Part shown: positions 25,955 through 34,295 of the stretch, piece by piece | Position numbering within the stretch: position 1 is the first letter of the stretch | Layout: each line of letters opens with the position of its first letter | Source of the DNA: Hyphomicrobiales bacterium | GTDB taxonomy: Bacteria > Pseudomonadota > Alphaproteobacteria > Rhizobiales > Aestuariivirgaceae | Reading direction: 5' to 3' | Length of the DNA: 42,933 nt | Assembly (NCBI GenBank): GCA_026990765.1 | Contig: JALXCV010000115.1 | Location: 1 to 42,933 of the forward strand | Notes under the pieces: model-generated | The model's input: the letters and a program-made list of their open reading frames with translations, nothing else | The model's database searches: none | Told to the model about the DNA's origin: nothing | Made by a program: the position numbers and the translations under genes

Positions 25955-26770
25955 CTATCCTCGACACGAGCGTGAATTTTGAACGGCAAGTCTTTTCCAT
26001 GCCGCTCCGCATTGAATTTTTGAACAGGCAAATCTGGCAAGCATGTCTGCGGGCAGGGCGTGGGCCAGATTTAACAAGTGCCCCTTTCCATCTGATAGCG
26101 TAGAGACCATCATTCCGGCCAGATGTGCATTTCTGTTAAATACCGGTCCACCCGATTCACCTTTCTGGGTACCCATCTGCAACACCATGGCATCGGGGTA
26201 GCCAAAGCCATTATAACTTACAGGGCGGCCAAAACTCATTGAACGCACCTGACCAATGCGTGCAGTATCACCTTGTGAATGTGGTCTTCCTAAAGAGAAA
26301 ACAGCAGTTCCTTTTTTGATACAGGCGTTTGATACCGGTATTACTGGCCTGCCTGAGAATCCTTTCAGCTTGATCAGTGCAATATCAGGAGATTTTTGAA
26401 CTCCCACCACCTTGCCTGCATATATTCGGCCATTGGCATCGCGTGCATCAACCCGGTTGCCGGTTCTGACCGCAACATGGCCAGCAGTAAGCATATAGCC
26501 ATTGCCAATCACAAATCCGCTTCCTGATGTGAGAGCCTTGGGTATGTTTCTGACATTGCGTCCGCCGCGCCGTCTTTTCTCATGCACAATCAGTGTAAGA
26601 TAGGATGGATTGGTCTGATCAAGCAGGCTTTGCATATCAGATATCAACTTTGCTGAAGCCGGGCTTGCCTGTCCCTGAATGCTGACAGATCTTGGCTTGG
26701 CAATCTGGTTGCCGGTTGCACAAGAAGCAAGCAGCAAAGAAATAATAATAGTCCCGGTATTTCTCATCAT
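25955..26770 (-). CDS. Trypsin-like serine protease, lipoprotein
   Basis: This 271-residue chymotrypsin-fold protease has a lipoprotein signal peptide with lipobox LLASC (Cys17), so it should be anchored to a membrane on the periplasmic side. The catalytic triad is visible: His98 in MLTAGHVAV, Asp129 in SPDIALIKL and Ser206 in KGESGGPVF. There is no PDZ domain, unlike DegP-type proteases. A basic segment KRRRGGRNVRN (65-75) precedes the protease core. It converges with the DUF3775 gene (16-base gap). The target is unknown. Confidence 0.87.
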   Translation of the reverse strand: MMRNTGTIIISLLLASCATGNQIAKPRSVSIQGQASPASAKLISDMQSLLDQTNPSYLTLIVHEKRRRGGRNVRNIPKALTSGSGFVIGNGYMLTAGHVAVRTGNRVDARDANGRIYAGKVVGVQKSPDIALIKLKGFSGRPVIPVSNACIKKGTAVFSLGRPHSQGDTARIGQVRSMSFGRPVSYNGFGYPDAMVLQMGTQKGESGGPVFNRNAHLAGMMVSTLSDGKGHLLNLAHALPADMLARFACSKIQCGAAWKRLAVQNSRSCRG

Positions 26771-26825
26771 CTCTATATAGGTAGTGGATCCAGCAATTTA
26801 TCAGATTATGCCTTAATTGTGGCCG

Positions 26826-28553
26826 TTATATTGCTTCATAGCGACAAACCGCTTCCTTTAAAAGCTCTTTCAGCTCATCTAGCCATGGTTCATAAGGTTT
26901 CCAGCGACTGATCGAACTGCTATAGATTGGCTGGCGCACCTGATCGATACTGGCTGTTCGCACTGTTGAGGTGTTTTGATGGAAATTCAGACACTGATCA
27001 TTCCACTCCAGTCCGGTATGTTCGATCAGCCTGCGTGTCTGTTCCTCACTGGATTGCACCAGCTGTTCATAGCGAACATCCAGAATCCGCCCCGGCAATT
27101 CCTGACGCCAGTAATCAAGGGTCTCGTCATACTGTTTCAAAAATCGCGCCATTTGCTTAAAACTATAGGTAAAGCCAAGTGATTCCCGGCTGAAATATTC
27201 AGTATAGGCCGACCAGGCTATATCCATGGGATGCCGCATCGAGTTAATCAGAATTGCATCAGGAAAGGCAGCCAGTATCAGCCCGATAAACTGAAATGAG
27301 CTGATGGATTTATCAACTATTCTGGCCTTGTGCGCCAATCGGCTCGGATATCCGGCAAGATAACTGGCTGCAAACCTGTCAAGTTCGGCTTTTTCAGTGG
27401 ATTTAAGGGAAGGAGAAATATTGGGCAAAAGTTCCAGCTCACCCACACCTGCTGCCTCTGGATGACTGGCAATAATCTGTTCAATCAAGGTGGTTCCAGA
27501 ACGTGGTGGCCCCAGAACAAACACCGTCCGGCCCTTTTGGTCTGAGTTTATCTGTTCTTTAAATGCTGCTGCCGGAAACAGCTGTTTCAGCCGGTCAATA
27601 TTGGCCTGACGCAGTTCATAATCATCACTGCTCAGTTCGCCAAGCAATGAATTGGCTTGCCTGTAATCAGTAAATGCCTGCTCATACTGCTTTTTCCGGT
27701 TTAGAATATTGGCTCTGGCATAGTGTAAGGGCGAGCGCACTTCACGGGCTGACTTGTCCTTGATTTGCTCAAGAATGCTGGTTATTTCATGCAATTGACC
27801 ATCAAGGTCAATATCCTTGGCAAAGTGCTTGATCAGATGATATCGGGCAAAACCGTTTTGGCTGTTTTCCTGTAATGCCTGATCCAGAAATCTGCGTGCC
27901 TCGTCCTTTCGTGCCCGGGATAGTTCAACAATCGCCATTTTGGTCAAGATCAGTGATTTGTTACCGGTGAGGTTTAGCCCTCGTGAGTATAGTTTCAATG
28001 AGGATTTTTCATTACCTGCTGCATCATAAGCTTCACCAGCTTCAAGCAGATCATTAACAGTACCACGGTTTTTTACGATGAAATCATAATGCTTTAATGC
28101 CATAGCAGGTCTTTTCAGACTCATATAAACCCTGGCAAGGTTAAGGTGAGCCGGCATGCAGTCACTTTGCAGCGAAATGGCTTTTATATACAATTTGCTG
28201 GCAGCCTCAAACTGCCTGTTCTCAGCCAGCAAGGCCGCCAGATTAACAATTCCGGGCATGAATTTGGGTTGAGACTGTAACAGCCTTTCATAAGTTGTAA
28301 TTGCCTCATTAACCTGACCGGTAGCTTCAAGAGTTGATGCAAGAACAAACATGATTTCCGGGCAATCAGGTTCGATCTGCTGTATCTGACCAAGCAGTTC
28401 CATTGCAGCCGGGTAATTTCCCCGATTATTCAGACTGGCAATCATATCAAGAGCTGATCTGACTTCCTTGTGTCTGACCGGGGGCAGGCGGTAGCTGCCA
28501 CTCATTTGAGGAACAGTTGCTTTTTTGCGTTGTTTCTTCCTATTACGTGCCAT
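26826..28553 (-). CDS. TPR-repeat sulfotransferase
   Basis: This 575-residue protein joins tetratricopeptide repeats (about 30-300) to a C-terminal sulfotransferase domain. The PAPS-binding loop is GRTVFVLGPPRSGTTLIEQIIASHPE (about 341-366). Other family features are the INSMRHPMDIAWSAY segment, which matches the 3'-phosphate binding site, and ILDVRYEQLV. It has a basic start (ARNRKKQRKKA) and no signal peptide. TPR-sulfotransferases of this type are common in marine Alphaproteobacteria. They transfer sulfate from PAPS to a protein or carbohydrate, but the acceptor is not known. It could act on the polysaccharide made at the left of the window; this is inference. Confidence 0.88.
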   Translation of the reverse strand: MARNRKKQRKKATVPQMSGSYRLPPVRHKEVRSALDMIASLNNRGNYPAAMELLGQIQQIEPDCPEIMFVLASTLEATGQVNEAITTYERLLQSQPKFMPGIVNLAALLAENRQFEAASKLYIKAISLQSDCMPAHLNLARVYMSLKRPAMALKHYDFIVKNRGTVNDLLEAGEAYDAAGNEKSSLKLYSRGLNLTGNKSLILTKMAIVELSRARKDEARRFLDQALQENSQNGFARYHLIKHFAKDIDLDGQLHEITSILEQIKDKSAREVRSPLHYARANILNRKKQYEQAFTDYRQANSLLGELSSDDYELRQANIDRLKQLFPAAAFKEQINSDQKGRTVFVLGPPRSGTTLIEQIIASHPEAAGVGELELLPNISPSLKSTEKAELDRFAASYLAGYPSRLAHKARIVDKSISSFQFIGLILAAFPDAILINSMRHPMDIAWSAYTEYFSRESLGFTYSFKQMARFLKQYDETLDYWRQELPGRILDVRYEQLVQSSEEQTRRLIEHTGLEWNDQCLNFHQNTSTVRTASIDQVRQPIYSSSISRWKPYEPWLDELKELLKEAVCRYEAI

Positions 28554-28735
28554 TTTATCAATTCTGTCGGGAGTAGGTGGTTTTAGCTTGCTAAATACTT
28601 AATCATTATCAACTGTTTGATAATAACAAGTCAGAGCGGCTGCGGGTAAGGTTTTGTATATTGATATTACAGTGTTTACTTCGCCTGGATCATTTTGTGA
28701 AGCAATCATTACATCATTGAAAACCAGACATTAAA

Positions 28736-28763
28736 AAACCGGCTCGCCTAAACGAGCCGGTTT
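28736..28763 (-). terminator. Rho-independent terminator of the porin gene
   Basis: AAACCGGCTCG and CGAGCCGGTTT form a perfect 11-bp stem around a 6-base loop, followed on the minus strand by TTTTTT. It lies about 40 bases after the porin stop. Confidence 0.9.
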
Positions 28764-28802
28764 CCCTAGACATAAAGCCTTAAGTGTATTTCGGGTCTGG
28801 TC

Positions 28803-30140
28803 TTAGAATGAGAACCATGCGCCGAATGCACCCTGGATGTCTTTAGACACTGCGCCGTTGTTCAGCTTTTCGCGAGCCCATTTGACGCCCCAGCCCATAC
28901 GCATCTGAGATACTGGCTGCCACATCAGGTTAGCCTGTACTGACATAACTTTGTCTGTGCCGCCAGCTACAGCTCTGCTTTTTTCAAGGTCGTCAACATA
29001 ACCGAAAGCTGCATTCAATGTAGTTGTTTCAGATACATCGAAACTCAGGCCTGCATTGAAGCCCCAAGCTTTGTTAGCTCTGTTATTAGTGTTATATACT
29101 GCGGCAGATCCACCAACGCCCTGACCAATATTCTCACTGGCGAGGAAGCGAAGAACTTCACCACGTCCAAACATGGCACCAGCGTTGAATTCTGCAATAT
29201 CACCAAGGTTAATGCGAACACCACCACCTACAGCATAGCCAAGGCTTTTGCGCAGAGTATTGGTGTAGTCAGCTACTGTTGCTGCAACTTCAACTGCATG
29301 ACCGCCAGCCATTGTGTAGCGTGCGTTCATTGCAAAGTTAGGATAATCAGCAGTATCATTACCTGTAGGATCGGTAGGATCCTGGATACCAACCTGGAAG
29401 CGAAGTGGGCCACCATTATATGTCAGACGGATCTGAGGAGCTCGTGAAGCTGTAGGACCTGCAGGACCTTCAGTTTCAACTGTTGCAACACCTGGAAGAG
29501 CCAGAGCGCCGATATAGGTAGAGTTACCAATCAACAGCTGCCAATCAGGAGTCATCTGCCATGTACCATACATATGACGAGCAGAAAGAGCGCCGCCATT
29601 GTTGGAAGCACGGAATTCAAGAACTGTGCCGATAGCGCCAATTGCTGTTTCAGTGTTGGCTGTAATGCGGAACTGACCAGTTGCATTGATGTTTACTGAA
29701 GAACCAGTACCTTCAAAGATGTTGGCAGGGTTAAGGCCGCCGCCATTATTGGCAGGATCACCATTTCCATCAATGCCGCGATCGCCACTTACTGTGGTGA
29801 TTGTGCGAGCCCAACCGGTGATTGCTACTGTTGTTTCAGGAACAGGAAGGTCAGCTGTAGGTGCAACTGAGAAAGTAAGACCACGTGATGTGTCATACTT
29901 GAATTCTTTGTTTGTCAGGTTGGCATTGACATCTTCACTTACGCCGCGGCGCATTGTGATGAATGTTGCGCCTTCAGGAAGCATTGGAGCAGGAGCTGCT
30001 TCCATTGTGCTTACGCGAGACTGCAGAGCTTCAAGCTGTGCTTTCAGATCAGAAATTTCGTCAGCCTGTGCACTTGCTGCCATGACAGTCATTGCCACAC
30101 CACCAAGAAGAGCCCGACGGAGCCACTTAGTATTAGTCAT
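28803..30140 (-). CDS. Outer-membrane porin with N-terminal coiled coil (DcaP-like)
   Basis: This 445-residue protein has a signal peptide (WLRRALLGGVAMTVMAASAQA), a short coiled coil (DEISDLKAQLEALQSRVSTMEA) and a long beta-strand-rich region that ends with Trp-Phe-Ser-Phe, the terminal aromatic residue typical of outer-membrane barrels. Segments such as FRITANTETAIGAIGTVLEFR, AYGTWQMTP-like strands and FGYVDDLEKS fit a trimeric porin. The coiled coil before the barrel recalls DcaP-type porins, but this is only a resemblance. A strong AGGAGAATAACAA ribosome site, a strong terminator and a biased codon choice suggest high expression. Confidence 0.82.
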   Translation of the reverse strand: MTNTKWLRRALLGGVAMTVMAASAQADEISDLKAQLEALQSRVSTMEAAPAPMLPEGATFITMRRGVSEDVNANLTNKEFKYDTSRGLTFSVAPTADLPVPETTVAITGWARTITTVSGDRGIDGNGDPANNGGGLNPANIFEGTGSSVNINATGQFRITANTETAIGAIGTVLEFRASNNGGALSARHMYGTWQMTPDWQLLIGNSTYIGALALPGVATVETEGPAGPTASRAPQIRLTYNGGPLRFQVGIQDPTDPTGNDTADYPNFAMNARYTMAGGHAVEVAATVADYTNTLRKSLGYAVGGGVRINLGDIAEFNAGAMFGRGEVLRFLASENIGQGVGGSAAVYNTNNRANKAWGFNAGLSFDVSETTTLNAAFGYVDDLEKSRAVAGGTDKVMSVQANLMWQPVSQMRMGWGVKWAREKLNNGAVSKDIQGAFGAWFSF

Positions 30141-30505
30141 TTGTTATTCTCCTCAATGAATTCTTTGAGAGTTTAAGTTATCCCCCGTTTCCCCTGCAAA
30201 CCGGAATAAGGAGGTGTGTGCATGTGAATCACACTGGAACCTTTATGTCGTCTGGATGCTGAAACGTCAATAAAGCAAAAGCACCTGAAGTTTGAATTAG
30301 GCTGCCTGTGTCGGAAATGACACACATTTGGCTTCCACAGCGTTGCATCTGTTAATAAAGAGTAAAAAATAAAGGTGTTTTGATGGCTCAAGGTACAGTA
30401 CAGGCTTGATGGCGCCATCTTTGGTTGAGCTTGACAACCTGTAATAATTCCCGCAATTTGCTAGCCAATCAAAAGGTTAAAAAACAGTTATTATATAGGG
30501 GGTGT
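30141..30505. promoter_or_regulatory. Divergent control region between the porin and the OmpA-family gene
   Basis: No gene is supported in these 365 bases. The region holds the porin promoter and ribosome site on the minus strand, and the promoter of the OmpA-family operon on the plus strand. Visible symmetric sites are TGTGTC-N6-GACACA (30307-30324) and the palindrome GATGGCGCCATC (30408-30419). TTGACA occurs at 30431-30436 but has no good -10 at 17 bases. TTAA-N7-TTAT (30477-30491) is one base away from a CtrA-type site. All functions are inference. Confidence 0.4.
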
Positions 30506-33500
30506 ATGATGACATCATACAAATGTATGCCGGGAAAATGGTTTTGGGGTCTGATTCCCCTGGCGTTGCCGCTGGCTGGAGCGTGGTTTGTAGACACGCC
30601 ACCAATGATTGATGAAATCAGGTCAAATGCTGCTGCAAATCTGCAATCAGCCGGCTTTGCCGATTTCAAGCTTGAAATGGATGGCCGTGATGCCATTCTG
30701 TCTGGTGAAGCCTACAGTGCTGATGATATTGGCAAGGCTGCAAAAGCCGTAGCTGCTGCCCATGGTGTGCGTCTGGTGGCCACCGGCAATATGAAAGTGG
30801 CTGCTCCAGTGATTCTGGATGCACCGACAGTAAAGTCGGCAAGTGTAAATGATCCTGCTGCCACCATAAGCGGGACATGGCCTGAAAAAACTGCAAAGAC
30901 ATTGAAAGTGACTGTTGCTGGCAAGCAATATGAGCTTGGCAGAGACAAGGAACTGACAAGCGATGGTGCCGGTAACTGGTCACTTAACCCCTCTGTTCCG
31001 CTCAAAGACGGTAAATATGATGTAGAAGTCACCATCACGGATGGTCGCAAGGCCACGGCCAGCGATGCAACCAGCAATGAAATCATCATTGATTCGACCC
31101 CTCCGGCTGCCCCTGGCATCAGCACTATCAAGTCAGCACAGCCAATGCCGGTCATCAAAGGCACCTGGGCCGAAAATGATGCTGTCAGTCTCAAAATTGG
31201 CCTTGCCGGTGAAAACTATGAATTGGGCAAGGACAAGCAATTAAAATCAGACGGCAAGGGCAACTGGAGCCTGACACCCAAAGCCCCGCTTGCTGATGGT
31301 TCATATGATGTGACCGTAACCACTGCTGATGCTTTTGGAAACACCAGTTTCCAAACATCAAAGGCTGCAGTAATTATAGATACCAAGGGCCCGTCAGCTG
31401 CAATGATTGCACCATTTGCCGGCGCTTCTGCCATGCCGCTGCTAAGCGGAACCTGGCCTGGCGGTGATACCGGTCTTGAAATTGCGATTGGCGATAAAGC
31501 CTATGCACTTGGCCGTGACAAGGAATTAACCGCAGATGGCAATAAATGGAACCTGAAGCTGGCAAAGCCGCTGGCCGATGGTATCTATGATGTCAAAATG
31601 TCCACTACAGACAAGCTGGGCAATGTTACCAGCAAAGTGCAAAAGGGCGCCATCGTGGTTGATACCACCGCCCCGGCAAACGGTCTGATTTCATCAGTGC
31701 AGGGTGCTGACAACAAGCCGGTGATTACCGGGCGCTGGACAAAAGCCCCCGGCAACAGCCTCAAGGTTGATCTGGCAGGCAATAGCTACACTCTTGGCAA
31801 GGACAAACAGCTTGCTACCAGTGATGATGGCAAATGGACACTCACGCTTGATGAAGCACTGGAAGATGGCCGCTATGCAGTGACTGTCACTACTGGTGAC
31901 AAATTTGGAAATACTCGCAAACTGACCACTCCTGGTGCTGTTGTTGTTGATACTACCGCCCCGGCAATTCCAACTGTTACTTCAATAAAGGACCCGGTTG
32001 GCAAGCCTGTGATCAGCGGAACCTGGGCTGAAGGTGATGCCAGTGACTTGCGGGTAGTGGTCTCCGGCAAGGTGTTTGCCCTTGGTCGCAATGATCAGCT
32101 TGCCAGTGATGGCAAGGGCAACTGGACATTGTCTCTGGCAAGACCGCTGGCTGATGGCAAACACACCATACTGGCCGAATCAGCAGATATATATGGCAAT
32201 ACTTCGCGCATGGCCGAACCAAAAGTCACAATAGTTGACACAACCCGTCCGCCAGCAGCCAAAATCAATTCGGTTTTGAGCAATGATCCGCAAGCATCAA
32301 TCAGCGGTAGCTGGTCAAATGGTTCAGGTGAAATGCTGGAAGTTGGTATTGATGACAAATCCTGGGTACTTGGCAAATATGACGGATTGAAATCTGACGA
32401 CAATGGCAACTGGACCTTGAACCCTCCAACCCCATTGTCAGAAGGTGTTCACAAGGTAACAGCCAGGGTAACAGATGCTGCCGGAAATTCCTCGTTTTCT
32501 GAAAAACCGGATGCCATCACCATTGACACCACAGCTCCGTCCTATGTGACTGTTGATAATGTCCTTACCAACAGCAATATGCCTGTTGTTACCGGCAAAT
32601 GGTCACCCGAGGCCAATGGTGGACTAAGCGTTGAGCTTGACGGTGATACTTATGAGCTTGGCAAGTCACCGCAACTGACTTCTGATGCTGCTGGAAACTG
32701 GAAGCTGAAAACCTCGCGCAAATTTGGGGAAGGCGCTTATGGTATAACAGCAAAAGCCAGTGATGCCGCCGGCAATGTGTCGGTTGTTGGCAAGCCTGCA
32801 GTCTTGACCATCGACACCACGGCCCCTGATGCAGTCAAGATCGGCCAGACCATAACCAACCGCACCATGCCATCACTTTCCGGCAGTTGGTCTGCCGCTG
32901 CAGGTGATTCCCTGTATGTAATTCTCAATAATCGCAATTACACGCTGGGAGAATCATCCAGTCTGGTATCTGACAAACAGGGAAACTGGACCCTCAATAC
33001 TGCATCACCACTTAAAGAAGGCGTATATGCAGTAAAAGCCAAGGCCGTTGATGCCGCGGGCAACTTTGCTGAAACGCAAAGAGATGATGCAATTATCATC
33101 GATATGACACCGCCACCGCAACCATCAGTAACCACCATGCTGACCCGTCAGCGCCGCCCGGTCCTGACCGGCAATTACAAGGCAGATGATGCAGCATCAT
33201 TGTCAGTAACTGTTGATGGCAAGGCATATACCATGGCTGATGGTTCGGTTAAGGTCAAAGGCGACAATTGGGCCTTGCAGCCTGCTGCTCCAATAAGTGA
33301 TGGTGTATATGATGTAATTGCAACTGTAACTGATGCTGCCGGTAATATGGCAACTGATGCCAGCACTGGTGAATTGACAATCGATGCCACTTCACCTGCC
33401 ATCCCGACGGTCAAACCTTTTGCTGCAGTAACCGGTGATGCTGTTATGGTTCGCGGCAGCTGGCCGGAAAAATCCGGTCACTCCCTGTCAGTTACTTTCA

Positions 33501-34132
33501 ACGGGAAAACCCATATTCTGGGTTCGTCTGATGATCTCACATCTGATGGCAAGGGCAACTGGAAGCTGAAAGTTGGCTCGCAACTGGCACCAGGCAGCTA
33601 TGATGTTGCTGTCAAGGTGGCCGACCGGATGGGGAATCAGTCAAATGATGTCAGCCGTGGAGAAATCTACATCAAGGCTCCCAAAAAGCCTGAACCGCCA
33701 AAACCGGCACCGGTAAAGGTCGCAGAGGCCCCGGCTCCTGCCAAGACAATGGAGGCACCGGCACCGGCAAAGGTAAATTGTCAGGCCGCGTTCCTTTCGG
33801 CCCTGTCTGGTGAAAAAATTCACTTTACCACCAGCAAGGCAGTAATTTCGGCTTCCAGCAAGGCTTTGCTTGACAGGCTGGCTGCTGCAGCAGGAAAATG
33901 CCCTGATGCAAAAATAGAAATCGGTGGACACACTGACTGGCGCGGTTCTGCCGTTTATAATCAGTCACTCAGTGAAGCCCGCGCCAGCGCAGTACTCGAT
34001 GCTCTGGTCTCACGCGGTGTCAGTCGCGGCCGTCTTACAGCAGTTGGATATGGCGAGGGAAAACCTGTTGCATCCAACAAGACAAGAGCTGGCCGCGCCG
34101 AAAACCGGCGTATCGAGTTCAACGTAAAATAA
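30506..34132 (+). CDS. Giant OmpA-family protein with ten Ig-like repeats
   Basis: This 1208-residue protein begins with a basic start and a hydrophobic segment (KWFWGLIPLALPLAGAWFV, about 12-30) that may stay as an inner-membrane anchor. A BON-like domain follows (about 34-95; ANLQSAGFADFKLEMDGRD). Then come ten tandem Ig-like repeats of about 95 residues each (about 106-1058), each with SGTW, LGKDKQL-SDG-GNW and a closing IIDTTAP. A Pro/Lys/Ala linker leads to a C-terminal OmpA domain (about 1092-1208) with GHTDWRGSAVYNQSLSEARA and NRRIEF, which binds peptidoglycan. The ATG at 30506 or 30509 follows GGGGGTGT; a TTG at 30425 lacks a ribosome site. It is the first gene of a three-gene unit. 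Confidence 0.88.
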   Translation: MMTSYKCMPGKWFWGLIPLALPLAGAWFVDTPPMIDEIRSNAAANLQSAGFADFKLEMDGRDAILSGEAYSADDIGKAAKAVAAAHGVRLVATGNMKVAAPVILDAPTVKSASVNDPAATISGTWPEKTAKTLKVTVAGKQYELGRDKELTSDGAGNWSLNPSVPLKDGKYDVEVTITDGRKATASDATSNEIIIDSTPPAAPGISTIKSAQPMPVIKGTWAENDAVSLKIGLAGENYELGKDKQLKSDGKGNWSLTPKAPLADGSYDVTVTTADAFGNTSFQTSKAAVIIDTKGPSAAMIAPFAGASAMPLLSGTWPGGDTGLEIAIGDKAYALGRDKELTADGNKWNLKLAKPLADGIYDVKMSTTDKLGNVTSKVQKGAIVVDTTAPANGLISSVQGADNKPVITGRWTKAPGNSLKVDLAGNSYTLGKDKQLATSDDGKWTLTLDEALEDGRYAVTVTTGDKFGNTRKLTTPGAVVVDTTAPAIPTVTSIKDPVGKPVISGTWAEGDASDLRVVVSGKVFALGRNDQLASDGKGNWTLSLARPLADGKHTILAESADIYGNTSRMAEPKVTIVDTTRPPAAKINSVLSNDPQASISGSWSNGSGEMLEVGIDDKSWVLGKYDGLKSDDNGNWTLNPPTPLSEGVHKVTARVTDAAGNSSFSEKPDAITIDTTAPSYVTVDNVLTNSNMPVVTGKWSPEANGGLSVELDGDTYELGKSPQLTSDAAGNWKLKTSRKFGEGAYGITAKASDAAGNVSVVGKPAVLTIDTTAPDAVKIGQTITNRTMPSLSGSWSAAAGDSLYVILNNRNYTLGESSSLVSDKQGNWTLNTASPLKEGVYAVKAKAVDAAGNFAETQRDDAIIIDMTPPPQPSVTTMLTRQRRPVLTGNYKADDAASLSVTVDGKAYTMADGSVKVKGDNWALQPAAPISDGVYDVIATVTDAAGNMATDASTGELTIDATSPAIPTVKPFAAVTGDAVMVRGSWPEKSGHSLSVTFNGKTHILGSSDDLTSDGKGNWKLKVGSQLAPGSYDVAVKVADRMGNQSNDVSRGEIYIKAPKKPEPPKPAPVKVAEAPAPAKTMEAPAPAKVNCQAAFLSALSGEKIHFTTSKAVISASSKALLDRLAAAAGKCPDAKIEIGGHTDWRGSAVYNQSLSEARASAVLDALVSRGVSRGRLTAVGYGEGKPVASNKTRAGRAENRRIEFNVK
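30822..33680 (+). repeat. Ten tandem Ig-like domain repeats within the OmpA-family gene
   Basis: Ten units of about 285 bases encode repeats that each begin near a V/I-x-S/T segment and end in IDTTAP or a variant (units 1 and 3-7 are closest; units 9 and 10 diverge most, with IDATSP and IKAPKK). Unit 3 and unit 9 lack the extra residue in the -SDGxGNW- turn. The repeats differ at most positions, so they are old rather than recently copied. Confidence 0.85.
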
Positions 34133-34150
34133 TCAAAAGGAGAGCGTGCT

Positions 34151-34282
34151 ATGAAAGAATTTTGGAACTTCAATGACGCCATGATCGTGGCAGAGCATAA
34201 TTGGCTCTGGTTACTGGTCGCACTTGTAATCGGTTTGCTGGTTGGCTGGTTTACCTGCCGTCCACATACTTCAAATTCCTGA
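34151..34282 (+). CDS. Small single-span membrane protein, 43 residues
   Basis: The reading frame MKEFWNFNDAMIVAEHNWLW, then LLVALVIGLLVGWFTC and RPHTSNS is preceded by AGGAGAG at 7 bases. It begins 19 bases after the OmpA-family stop and ends 14 bases before the next start, so all three genes should be on one transcript. One membrane span (about residues 18-34) is followed by an Arg, and the acidic N-terminus suggests that the N-terminus faces the periplasm. I do not recognise a family. The ribosome site, spacing and location make it a real gene rather than chance. Confidence 0.78.
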   Translation: MKEFWNFNDAMIVAEHNWLWLLVALVIGLLVGWFTCRPHTSNS

Positions 34283-34295
34283 ACCGGGGGGTAAT

